From contig NPFB01000092.1 of the NCBI GenBank assembly GCA_014084085.1, positions 133,983 through 197,982 on the forward strand: a stretch of 64,000 bases of DNA, given 5' to 3'. How positions within the stretch are numbered: position 1 is the stretch's first letter; every line of letters begins with the position of its first letter. Position numbers and translations under genes: made by a program. This document shows positions 18,637-28,678 of this stretch, one piece after another. The DNA is from Hondaea fermentalgiana. Its lineage: Eukaryota > Sar > Bigyra > Thraustochytrida > Thraustochytriidae. The notes beneath the pieces were generated by a model. The model did not search any database and was not told the origin of the DNA. It was given only the letters and a program-made list of their open reading frames with translations.

Positions 18637-21304
18637 TCGCTCATCGATTTGCCTGAGCAAGGCGCATGGCCATCACACAGCGAGATTGACACACGACATG
18701 CAGATGCATGCATGCATGCACGCAGCGGGGGTGGGTGAATAAATGGAGGCAGAAACGCGACGCGGGTTTCGCGGGATTCGGGCGAGCCTTTCGCGGTTTT
18801 GGGCGAGCCTTTCGCTCGCTCGCTCGCTCGCGACGGCCTTCCATCGACCGAGGCGATTGAGTGACGCCCGGACGATCGAAAGAAGAAGAAGTTCCGTCGA
18901 CGCGCTCAAGCTCGATTCCGCTTTCGAGTTCGACTTTACCAGGAGCGTCCGATCTCGGCCTCGCTTTCGAGTTTGAGCTGCTGGCTGCTGCTGGCAGTGT
19001 CCGAGGGCCTCGGGTTTTGTGTGCGTGCATCGCGTGTTTCCCAAAAACAGAGGAGGCCGCGCCCCGCTTTTGCATCCCGACCGTCAATCAAATGATCAAT
19101 CATTAGTAGTTGCCTCAATTCGTACCTTCTACTCCGGAGCCGAGGGCGGCCCAATCTACCTGCAGCTGCAGCTGGCTGAGCCTGAGGAGGAAGAAGGTCG
19201 CCAACGTCTCCAGGCGGCCCGGAAGCGGGCCTTCAACGGCCGGGTTGGCGCGGCGGGCAGGAAGCAGTAGCACGCGGGCCTTCCTGGTTTCACTTGTTTT
19301 CACTTGTTTTCACTTGGAGCCGTGACCTCCGGGTCCGCAACCTCGCGCTGCGGTGCGTTGACAACGACATCGCGAGGCTGTGGCTTTCTTTCTTTCTTGC
19401 GCAAGAGGAAGTAAGGGACGGCGAGACGCGAAGCAGCAGCAGGCATAGGCTGTTTCGTTGGGCCGGTGCGGCTAGGCGAGGCGAGGCGAGCATGCAGGCA
19501 TGGATGGCAGTGGCGGGGCCCGGCCATCCTCGACCGTTACAGCCAAAAACCATGCACAACTAGCTCGGTCTGGACAGTGAGACCCTTCAAGAGTCAAGGC
19601 TTGGGTAGCGGCCGGACCCGGACGGGGCCAATTTGGTTTCACGTTGCTGCGAAAGTTTCGATCATGCCGTTGTGTCCCGACAGCAAACGCAGGCCGCGAC
19701 GCTCAGGCTCGCACGCCTCGATACGTTCACGCCCACGCTGAGGAGGTAGCTCAGTTTCTGTCCTCTCTGTGCCTCGTAGCTCTCGCAGCGCAGGATGGGC
19801 ATCGATCTCTCTCCACAATGCCAACCGAAATATCGCGCCATCCCACGACGACCGCGGATGGCGCGCTTTGCTTCGAGTGCTCGTGTATTCATGCATGGCG
19901 GTCGGAGCGAACCGTGATTCTGTATTCGCCACAACCGCGACACGATGGCGACCGTAGTTAGTAATGGGGTAACGCACGGGTCGACTCGAGTAGTCGGGCC
20001 GGGTCGGGTCGAGCGAGCAATCGAGAGGCGAGGTGTATTCATCAAGGAAAAAAAATTGATCCATACATGCCCAACGGGTCTTTTGGCCGACGACTTGCTC
20101 GAACTCGGTGCGATTGGCAACTGACAGCCAGCTGGAACGTGGGCGAGACACAATCGCTCCGGACTCAAAGCTCGACAACTTCCCAGGCTCTCAACGGCCA
20201 TGCGAGCCACATCCCTCCACCTTTGCGCTTGGCAAGAACGGATGATTTCATCTGCATTTGGCGCTCGACTCAACTCCCCACTTGCGCTGTGATGTGGAGA
20301 AGGTGGTCATTCCGCAGTGCGCAAGGGTATCGCACGGGCCATGGCGGAGGCAAAGTGGCCCGCGCCGTTTCTTTTCTCGAAATCGACTCCTCCTTGAACG
20401 AAGCTTAACACAAGGTATACCCTAGCCGATCCTAGGCCGGGCAATTTCCAGACGGAGGTGAAAGATGCACCGGCACCTAGATCGCGTCGTTCGAGGTGGG
20501 TGAGTGACTCCAGCACTGCAGCAGGGCAAACTTGCTCGCTTGATCGTTCCGACATCACACCAGTGCGACACCAGGCGCCACTCTCCCGTGCTCCCCTCTG
20601 CTTTCCCCAAAGCTTGGCGCCAAGACTCCAGCTGTTGCGCAAGTTTTTCGTTTTCGACCAGGCTTCTGGTTATCTTATCTTGTGCGCCGCTCCATTTGAG
20701 TCGACTTTCGTGTCCCGTGTATTGTGTCCCGGTCAAAAGTCCTGGGCCGAGTCAGTCTCGCGAAAAAAACAAACAATCAATTGTTTTCCCTTTTCGCGGA
20801 GCGAGCCAGCTCCTTTGAAAAGTGAAGTGCTGAAATCTACGTCGGTGCTTTTTTTTCTTTCTTTTTTATTTTTAAAAATCAGTGAATCTCGCTCTGCCAA
20901 CCAGACGAGGAAGAAAAAACCAGTTTACCGCCTTGCGGACTTCCAGACTTTGAATGGATGGTTGCTTGTCTGGCAGTGGTTTGGTGCTGCTGCGGCGCTC
21001 GAATCAATCTGATTTCTTCTCTGACGAAACTTTTTCGATAGATTCGTTGTGAACCAGCAGCTAGGCCAAAGCTGACACTTTACTTAGCTAGCTGCCCTCC
21101 TGCACGCAGCTGCGAACTGCAGATGCGTGTCAAAGCGCGGCGGAGCGCTAGGTGGCGGCAGTCCAGTCGTGGATGCGCCGGTCGACGGAGCAAGTTTTTG
21201 ATGGACCTCATCGAGTCTGGGTATGACTACGCTGTGGGTAGGGCCTTCCCCAAAGTCGCTACCGTTACAACGCATCCTACGATCGACATCTCAATGCTCC
21301 GTAT

Positions 21305-21328
21305 GGTTGGTTGGTTGGTTGGTTGGTT
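21305..21328. repeat. (GGTT)n microsatellite
   Basis: Six GGTT units in tandem in the gene-poor region. Confidence 0.9.
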
Positions 21329-23254
21329 GCCCAGTGACTGGTTGGCTGGTAGGCGGTCACGGTACAAAGTAGCTGGTCTGTCACATCACCCAGGCTCCAT
21401 TATTTCCACCTGTTTCTCTGCTCTAGCAGAAAGGGAGGCTTGGTGGCTCGAGCCAAGCGAACTTGCCAGCCAGGTTACCAGCCAGCCTGGTTGCTTTCCT
21501 ACTACTTGGACCGCCTGCTCGCTTGCTCGCTGCCGCGTGCTCGCCAATCAGAACCTAGGCTAGCTGACTAACTATCATGAGAGCTCCGGTGTGGAGTAAT
21601 AGACAATACGAAACCATCGGTCTTGCCATCAGTGACGCCGCACCGCATCCGGGTTGCACCGTGGCCCGGAGCAACCGTCCAGTGAGTGCATCGATGTCTG
21701 TGCTGCCTGCTAGGAGAGATCGATGAAATAACTGAACGCCAGACATGGCCAGCAGCAAACCCCAAACTCGTTTCGGACCGAGTCACAGCACCTTGGCCGT
21801 TGGGCCTCCTTGCTCGAGTTTTGGTGGCGCAGTTGCAACCCAACACGTCGCTGCCTTTCTTTTGCGGCCAAGTTTCCGTCTCGCCCTCTCTCTCTGCAGG
21901 CACGCGAAGGCGGCTGCGAACGGGCGTGCGCCGTGGCAGGAAGGACTGGCCAGGCAGAACCGACTGACTGCAAGCTCCTTTTCCCCGCCCGCTCGAGATT
22001 CGCGTCTGCGCGTGGTCCTGCTCGCGTTCGTACACCGCTTGTTTGGCTGTCTGCGTCGCGTCAAGTCAGCTTTGCGGTTCGTTAGTTTGTTCACACAGAG
22101 GCAGCGAACCCGTGCAAGCCAGAGGTTAGACAGAGGCCGACCGGCCACGCACGCACGCACGTCACGCCAGCCGGCTCGCCTTCTTCCCTCACCCCCTCCC
22201 TCTCCTGCCGCCGCGCCGCGCAAAACCAGACAAGCCAAGCCGAGCCAAGCCGAGCCGAGCCGAGCAAGCTAGGCCCTGCCGTGTCTCGGAGAGCGCGTGA
22301 GAGAGCGCGTAGAGGACCGAGCCAGCGCTGCGGCGTGAAAGACCTGCTGCAACTCGAGGGGTCCAGTGCGGTGTAGAGTGAGTACGTGAGTCCCCAGGCT
22401 GCTCCCCCTCGACCCCTTCTTCCTGCTTCCGCGCTCCGATTCCGCTTCTTCGTCCCGCGTCCTGCGCCTGCGCGCCTGCCGTCCATCCGCTGCCGCCTCG
22501 CCGAGGCTTGCTGTCGATACCACGGCCGGGCTCGCGTCGCCTTCCACGTTGCGTGCCGCGCCGAAGAAAGGAAAGCAAAGGAAAGGAAGGGGGGTAGAAG
22601 GGGAGGACCCGCGGCGGCTCTTCCTTCAAGGCCGGCGCAGGAAGAGAGGCGCACGTTCTATTCCGGCGCGATCCTGCCAAAAGCGAAGGAAGCACGCGAC
22701 TGACTGACGCGCACCCCATCCGTCACCCCGCGTGCTGTTGCCGCCCGCACCGTTCGCGCTCGATCTTTACGACGCGGACTCGAGGCGGCGGCGACGGGGC
22801 GCGGAGCGAATCCGAGAGGCGTGGCGTTGCGCTCAAAAGCCGGATCGGCGCGCCTGGCCTCGTGGCGCCCCGTGCATTCGCCAACGAGGGTCCGTGCATT
22901 CTTTCTTTAGGGTGGGTAAGCCGGAGCTGCAAGGGTCCAGCCCGGTCTGAGCGACCCGCAGCACAGAGCATTAACCCGTTTGAAGGGGGCGCCTTGACGC
23001 CAACGCCCGAAACGCCCCGCGCGACGAAACCCTGCGTCCGTTCCGCAACTGTTGGTTTCTTTTTGGCCGCGCTTCGTCTCCGAGTCCGTGCCTGAGCCTA
23101 CGCCTTCATTGCTTGGACGCTGATCCGCCTAGTTGCCTTGACAGCTGTGAATTTGCGATCCGCGCAAAGCAACCCGAGGTCGCAGCAGGAGGAGGGAGCT
23201 GTTTGTTATTTGCTTGACTGACTGACGCAAACGGTCGAGGGAAGGTGGACCCAA

Positions 23255-23325
23255 AGCCAAGCCAAGCCAAGCTCAGCCAAGCCAAGCCAAGCTCAGCCAA
23301 GCCAAGCCAAGCTCAGCCAAGCCAA
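23255..23325. repeat. 20-base tandem repeat upstream of Gln-rich gene
   Basis: Three identical 20-base units (agccaagccaagccaagctc) at 23255-23274, 23275-23294 and 23295-23314, then a partial copy. They end about 157 bases before the ATG of the Gln-rich gene, so they lie in its promoter or 5' UTR. Confidence 0.92.
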
Positions 23326-23481
23326 ACAGTTTCTTCTACGCACGAACGAACACGCAAGGGGTGACGAATCAGAAAGCGCAAGGCGAAGTCGGGACAGGTG
23401 GGCCGACGGCCCGCCCTCCTTGCACGAGCGGCAGACGGACACGTGTGCAGACAGACAGACAGACGCCTTTGTGCTCTCACG

Positions 23482-25497
23482 ATGAACCAGGAGCTCTTTA
23501 GTCGGCTTATGCAAGTCTTGCAGCAAGGACCCTCGCAAGAGCTGCAGCACGAACAACAACAACAACAACAGCAGCAGCATCAGCAGCAACTCGAGCTGCT
23601 TGAACAGAAAGTGAAGAAGTTCGCACCTGCTTCACCTGCGTCAAACACTGGGAGCAATGAGGAGGCCAAGCTGGAGCCACATGCTGCCCTCATCGAGCTG
23701 TTGAGAAAGTCATCTTCTTCGTCCGCCTCAACTGCAAAAGCAAAGGTTAAGGCAGAACACGACAACAACATAAAAATCGAAAGTGAACCTTCGACTGCGA
23801 CACACTCTCCAAACTTGAGCTCATCAAAAGAAGCGGCATTTTACATCAGCAATTGCAACAACGGTAGAGCGCAGTACGAAGGCGTCAAACTTGAGACGTT
23901 GGCGCAGCATCAGAAAGGAGAAACGTCATTGCGCAATGAAAAGGTGACTTCAGCTGCTCCACCCATCTCGAATTCCACGTCCTCAGACAGTCCCTTGAAG
24001 ACATTTGAGGAATGGATGAAACAGCGTCAAGCTCCTCAGCTGCAAACGAAGCAGTCAACTAAAGAACAAATGCCTTCACTCCGCACGAGTTTTAAAGAGC
24101 GCAGGGAGTCTGTTTCAAGTTCGCAATCGCAATCACAAGCCAACACACAACAGGATGCATCGGCGATGGGGCGAACGGTAGAACTTCCCGATTCGCTTTG
24201 CGAAAAGGTCACACGCAGTGCAGAAGATCGGGGCCAAAAAATCTCGCAGCTGTCCCAAGAGCCACGCTTGCAACAACAGCAACAGCATCAGCAACAGCAG
24301 CCGCAAATGCATCCGCAAATGCTGGTCGCGCAGGGCCTGTGGAATTCTCATCAGCAACAGTTCGCATCGCAGATGCAGGACGGCCAGCCCGGCCAAATGC
24401 AGAACTCGCAGCAGGTGCTTTTTGCTGGCCCAATGCCCGGGATGACGGCCTTGAATGGACAGGCAACGCACGCCATCGGAAACTGGTTTCCTGGTGGCAT
24501 CATGATGCATCCTGGCTTCCTATCGCAGCCCACAAAGTCCAACGCTTGCATCAACGAAAGTAATGAAAGTCTGGCGCTTGGCATGTACTTAAGTCAAGTG
24601 CAGCAACAGCCGCAGCAACAGCAACAACAGCTGCAGTCAATGTCCTTGAACCAAGCTCAAAAGCAGCTCCTGCAAGCAAGTGCACACATGGCCCAGGGAA
24701 AATCCCTCGCTGACATGCCTCGTTTCATTCCTGCTCCTCAGCCGCCGCTGGAGCTTCTCAGTAACGAACGAGCCCCGAGCATGCACGTGCGACACAACAC
24801 GCCGTTGCCTCCCCGATGGCTAAACGTCGAAGTGCTTGTTGCGTTTTCCGTTGACTACAGCAAATCGACCCCGGACAGCTTTGTCTTTACTTCGGACATC
24901 ATTGAGAAAGGCTTTCTTTTTCATTTTATGAAGCGCACAAAGTTCCATTCCCTGACGCCCAAACAATACCGTGCCGCTGTACGCAAGCTTGTATCGGACT
25001 GCCGGCCAGGTTACAGCAACGAAGATCGCGAGAGCTTGCCTAAAGAGTTGCTTGCGCGGCTGCGGGATCACGTCGAGTTCGTCGGACGGTCTCACTGGGG
25101 CTTTAAACGTTTCGTTGTGATTGGTCCTGACTGCGCCAAGTTTCGCGATGAGCAGCAAATCGTAGAGCGCAACGCAGCAAACTTTTCCCCTGTGGTGCGC
25201 TCTATGCTTGAGTCTAGTCGCGAATCGGATGCACAGACCTTCGGGGGCAGTTTTTTGAGCGCGCCAAGGGAAAAACAGCAATTTACTTCCTCGACTGCGC
25301 CCTTTGCGCAGACCGCCGCGCCCAATTTTTGGGGTCAGCAAAGAATGATCTCAACCCCATCGGTTTCCTTGGAGCTCTCGGAAACGAAAAAGCGCAAGGA
25401 TTTCTCTCGCAACGAGCACACGGAAAACGAGGGAGGAAATGAGAGGTTTGCTGCACAGAAACTGAGGAAGATTGAATGCAGTGGGCCGACACCCTAA
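23482..25497 (+). CDS. Gln-rich putative nuclear regulator with a novel conserved-looking C-terminal domain
   Basis: A single exon of 671 residues. It starts MNQELFSRLMQVLQQGPSQ and has several Gln tracts (about 25-40, 270-285, 375-390) encoded by mixed CAA/CAG. The N-terminal two thirds are Gln/Ser/Met-rich and disordered. A compact segment at about 440-570 has a different character: PPRWLNVEVLVAFSV, TSDIIEKGFLFHFMKRTKF, LTPKQYRAAVRKLVSDCRPGY and VEFVGRSHWGFKRFVVIG. It ends in a basic, KKRK-containing tail that could be a nuclear signal. Gln-rich tails plus a folded module are typical of transcriptional coactivators, but I do not recognise the module. The open frame extends upstream without another ATG. 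Confidence 0.75.
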   Translation: MNQELFSRLMQVLQQGPSQELQHEQQQQQQQQHQQQLELLEQKVKKFAPASPASNTGSNEEAKLEPHAALIELLRKSSSSSASTAKAKVKAEHDNNIKIESEPSTATHSPNLSSSKEAAFYISNCNNGRAQYEGVKLETLAQHQKGETSLRNEKVTSAAPPISNSTSSDSPLKTFEEWMKQRQAPQLQTKQSTKEQMPSLRTSFKERRESVSSSQSQSQANTQQDASAMGRTVELPDSLCEKVTRSAEDRGQKISQLSQEPRLQQQQQHQQQQPQMHPQMLVAQGLWNSHQQQFASQMQDGQPGQMQNSQQVLFAGPMPGMTALNGQATHAIGNWFPGGIMMHPGFLSQPTKSNACINESNESLALGMYLSQVQQQPQQQQQQLQSMSLNQAQKQLLQASAHMAQGKSLADMPRFIPAPQPPLELLSNERAPSMHVRHNTPLPPRWLNVEVLVAFSVDYSKSTPDSFVFTSDIIEKGFLFHFMKRTKFHSLTPKQYRAAVRKLVSDCRPGYSNEDRESLPKELLARLRDHVEFVGRSHWGFKRFVVIGPDCAKFRDEQQIVERNAANFSPVVRSMLESSRESDAQTFGGSFLSAPREKQQFTSSTAPFAQTAAPNFWGQQRMISTPSVSLELSETKKRKDFSRNEHTENEGGNERFAAQKLRKIECSGPTP

Positions 25498-25873
25498 TGT
25501 ATGCCGTTTCTCTCAGGGCTTCTTTTGTTTATGAGTTATTCTGGGCCTATTTGCAGCAGCAAGATTCAGATGACGACGGCCCGTTCTTCGCTTAGCAGTT
25601 GACACCTCCACTACTAAGCAGATTGCTGCAAATGTATAGAATGACAGTCATTCTCTACTAGGTCTACTAGGTAGGGAATTAGTTACTTTGCAGATCTCTG
25701 CAAATGTATGAAAGTATATAAATGTGTGTGTGAGAAAGAAAATCAATGGACTTGTAGGGAAGTGCGCATGCTATGAAGCATGCTTGCACGCAAGCTGTAA
25801 AACAATCATGATACGTGAGTTTTGACTTATGAATCTTGGGGTTCCATCCACGATTCAAGCTCATTTTTTAGAG
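25498..25873. other. convergent intergenic region
   Basis: AT-richer sequence between the 3' ends of the Gln-rich gene and the metzincin gene, consistent with 3' UTRs. No gene seen. Confidence 0.6.
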
Positions 25874-28132
25874 TTATGCCGACGTCACAATGTCATAGTT
25901 GATGAGTAAAGGGGCGCACCACCCGGCTTCATACTCTGGAGGCGCGGCATGCGCACGAAATCCCGAGTGTCCGGGTAATGGTGGATCTGCGGCGTAATAG
26001 AAACTATCGACTTGTTTCGAAGCAAAGGCGACGCGCGGGTAGGTTGAGGTGTCGGGAAGATGTTCTGGCGAGAGCGCGTCGTGAATAGTATCATAATAGC
26101 TTCCCAGCTGGCCCGCCACATCACTGAACAAGACGGCATCAGAGGCGTGCAGGGCCTGGTCAATATCGAGACCGTTGCCATCGAGTCGTGCTATTGCGAT
26201 AAATTGGCCCTTTTCAATGGAAAGCCCCGCATCAGGAAGATCCAGTTCCTTGTGAAACCATTGATGCTCGTGAGGAAGGACCAGAGGCCCAGACCTTTGC
26301 TTGACGCTGAAGTCGACCATCTCACCGGCTGGTGCGGCCAGGGACTTTCTCCGAGGCTCGACAACATAGATTTCAACAATGGCCGCCTTGGTGTAGGGGT
26401 GCGCAGGCATCCAACGCACGCGCGCCACGCGGCCAGCCTTTGGGGCCGGTAGAAGGTTGAGGACGACAATATGCTGATGCAAAGAGCAGGGGGCCTTGCG
26501 AGTAAGCTCAAACTCTGCCGCAATATACGCTCGGCGGCTTTGGCGGAACACGTCTGCTAGCGGCTTGGAGGCGCTTCCCAGCTGCATCGTCGATCGCCCA
26601 ACGGTGATGCCACCAGGCACGGTTCCTGAGGGCTTGATATCAACCTTTTGAATGGCCTCGCGCATGCGTGTCACTTGCTCAGCGGACAGAGAAGTCGCGC
26701 GACTTTGCTCCAATAGCGGAGCGTCCGGACAAACTCGTCTGCTCGCAATCCCAACGTAACGTAGTTGGTGCATGAGATTCCCCTTTTCCCAAGTTTCCGA
26801 GAGAGCACACGAGTCTGACGGGTGATGTTCGCCAAAGTTGTGGCCCAGCTCGTGCGCAAGCATTCGAGCCGCCGTGTCGCCTCGCATGCGGACCTTCTCA
26901 TGCACACGCCGCTGCACAGGGCGCGCCGCGCGTGTCTTGAGGGCGTTTTCAAAGCGGCGACAGGTAGCATTGCGCAAAAAGGCTCCAGTGTCCGGATCGA
27001 TGATGGGCTTGCGACGCTCGTAGCACGATCCTGTGCGCCCAAAAATTCTTCCTGCGAAACACTCGCCGTTCCGCATGTGAAAGTAAAAAACGGGGAAAAT
27101 TGGCGATGAGTTGACCAGATTCCACGGCGGGACTCTCATCGGGTAGCCAACGATCCACTCCAACATGTTGCGCTGGAAATTGTATTTGTCCGTGGAAGCC
27201 ATGAGCGCCTTGAGGCCTTTGGGCAGCTTTGAAGCGCTCTCGAGGACCTGCAAGCCATATAGTTTCTTGTACCTCGCCGTCACCCAATGTGAGAATTGAA
27301 CATCTGCGCGAGCAAGGGACACTTGCGGTTGCGTTGATCCAATGGTTGTCACTTCGGCAAGGTCTGGGCCTTCCACGTAGGCAAGGTAGTCGAGAGATCG
27401 TTTGTCGTCAAGCATGTGCGCATTTGCGAGCTCGGTGCGACTCACGCGAAGGTAAATGTTGTATCTCGCGTAGATGGTGATGACACGACTAAAAATATCT
27501 TCCCAATCTTGAAGAGACACTTCGTCATCGATTAGGCGAAACGCGTCGCGGAGTCTGATTACTGTCACGTCGTACACAAGCCTCGGCTCTTCCCTCCATT
27601 TTGGAAGGACGAGACTTTCGTCAAAGGGCAGAATTGCACCATCTGCATCTTCAATATGAGGGCGGGAAAAGGGTCGCTGCGAGCGTCGTACGGAGGCCGC
27701 AGTGTCCTTTGTGCCGAGATAATCTCTCTTCCGCGCTTCCTGGTGCCAGCCTCTGTACCCCAGGCTAAAGTCGCTAATGTCAAACTGGACGTGCGATGTG
27801 TGCGATCTCTTTGCACCATCCTCCTCGTTGTATTCTGTATTATCAAATTCTCTACTCCTCGAAGAGCTTTTGTCGACACTGAAGTCGGTGACACCATCGC
27901 CATTATTGTCGTCGTTGTCGTCATCGATGTCTGGGTCATCCTCCTCGTTGTCGTCGTCGTCGCTGGCTCCTCCGCTGCTTGTCTTTGCCCAAGCTCCAGC
28001 TACCCTCACGCTCTGCGCATAAGAATCAAGGTTCATGAGCGCGGCTGAGAAAGCAAAGTATTCGAGGATGCCAACACCCAAAGCAGCCGCGCCGACGAGC
28101 GCGAGGCACTCGAAGAGCCGCAGACGCACCAT
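25874..28132 (-). CDS. metzincin-type zinc metalloprotease with N-terminal signal anchor
   Basis: A single exon of 752 residues. A hydrophobic segment at about 8-33 (signal peptide or anchor) precedes a highly acidic Asp/Asn-rich stretch at 58-80, then a catalytic region from about 185. The zinc site HELGHNFGEHH (427-437) fits HExxHxxGxxH exactly, with H427, H431 and H437 as ligands and E428 as catalytic base. NLMHQ (452-456) supplies a likely Met-turn. Paired Cys before the site (358, 370, 391) suggest disulfides and an extracellular or lumenal location. The 200 residues after it form a separate β-rich domain (VGRSTMQLGS, APCSLHQHIVVLNLLPA, QFIAIARLDGNGLDI). The acidic N-terminus may act as a propeptide, which is inference. 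Family within the metzincins is undecided. The 3' end is convergent with the Gln-rich gene. Confidence 0.82.
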   Translation of the reverse strand: MVRLRLFECLALVGAAALGVGILEYFAFSAALMNLDSYAQSVRVAGAWAKTSSGGASDDDDNEEDDPDIDDDNDDNNGDGVTDFSVDKSSSRSREFDNTEYNEEDGAKRSHTSHVQFDISDFSLGYRGWHQEARKRDYLGTKDTAASVRRSQRPFSRPHIEDADGAILPFDESLVLPKWREEPRLVYDVTVIRLRDAFRLIDDEVSLQDWEDIFSRVITIYARYNIYLRVSRTELANAHMLDDKRSLDYLAYVEGPDLAEVTTIGSTQPQVSLARADVQFSHWVTARYKKLYGLQVLESASKLPKGLKALMASTDKYNFQRNMLEWIVGYPMRVPPWNLVNSSPIFPVFYFHMRNGECFAGRIFGRTGSCYERRKPIIDPDTGAFLRNATCRRFENALKTRAARPVQRRVHEKVRMRGDTAARMLAHELGHNFGEHHPSDSCALSETWEKGNLMHQLRYVGIASRRVCPDAPLLEQSRATSLSAEQVTRMREAIQKVDIKPSGTVPGGITVGRSTMQLGSASKPLADVFRQSRRAYIAAEFELTRKAPCSLHQHIVVLNLLPAPKAGRVARVRWMPAHPYTKAAIVEIYVVEPRRKSLAAPAGEMVDFSVKQRSGPLVLPHEHQWFHKELDLPDAGLSIEKGQFIAIARLDGNGLDIDQALHASDAVLFSDVAGQLGSYYDTIHDALSPEHLPDTSTYPRVAFASKQVDSFYYAADPPLPGHSGFRAHAAPPEYEAGWCAPLLINYDIVTSA

Positions 28133-28365
28133 GGGTTGTGATCCGCCAGCAACGAAAGATCAAACAGACTGCCGTAACGCTCGCTCCACACTGCTTGCGA
28201 GCGGCGTGGCTTTCACTGCGTCAGTACTGGCGCACAGCCTCGGTGTCGTGCCTACCGCGCCCTCTTGTGGCGCCCGCGTCGCTGGCCGGCGCCGCGCGCG
28301 GATTCTTTTGTGGGAAAGTCGATTGTGGTCCCAGACTCGCGTTGACATCAACATGATTCGATGGG

Positions 28366-28416
<51 letters not shown>

Positions 28417-28678
28417 GAGGGCCTTCAGGCGAAAGAACAAGAGGAACGCCGATTGAATGTCATGACTTGGAACAAGAAGAGACCAGAGCGAGGAAAAAAG
28501 CACACACGAGTGAAGGAGAATAATACAAGCATAATCTCGTTTGATGAAAGGCCGAGCAGGAAAGAGAAACGACTTGCTCATGACAATGGCAGAAAACGAA
28601 AAGCAATGTTTAGTTGTGTTAGTATGTTTTGTTTTGGAATGTCGACACAAAGGCAATTCTTTCACGTCTGTAAAGAGG
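28133..28678. other. intergenic region with TTTC microsatellite
   Basis: Between the metzincin start and the 3' end of the next minus-strand gene. It holds the metzincin promoter and a long TTTC tract. No gene seen. Confidence 0.6.
28364..28416. repeat. (TTTC)n microsatellite
   Basis: About 13 perfect tandem TTTC units. Confidence 0.95.

Larger units (their letters stand above)
16884..23481. other. gene-poor region of about 6.6 kb
   Basis: Apart from a doubtful small ORF at 17391-17666 I find no supported gene. The region is GC-rich with many short overlapping frames on both strands, none with recognisable domains. It includes CCACCAGCA repeats near 17005-17040, a 44-base minisatellite (18537-18636), GCTC and TGCA runs near 18705-18830, a GGTT tract (21305-21328) and 20-base repeats just upstream of the Gln-rich gene (23255-23325). 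Long regulatory DNA, noncoding RNA genes or decayed sequence could all be present. Confidence 0.55.

Noticed and set aside
19639..20273. Two overlapping minus-strand frames of 179 and 203 codons
   Set aside because: Both equally plausible by composition, neither with a recognised motif; overlap in different frames suggests chance.
20422..20736. Helical-looking minus-strand frame
   Set aside because: Begins with TTG, has no ATG-supported start and overlaps other random frames.
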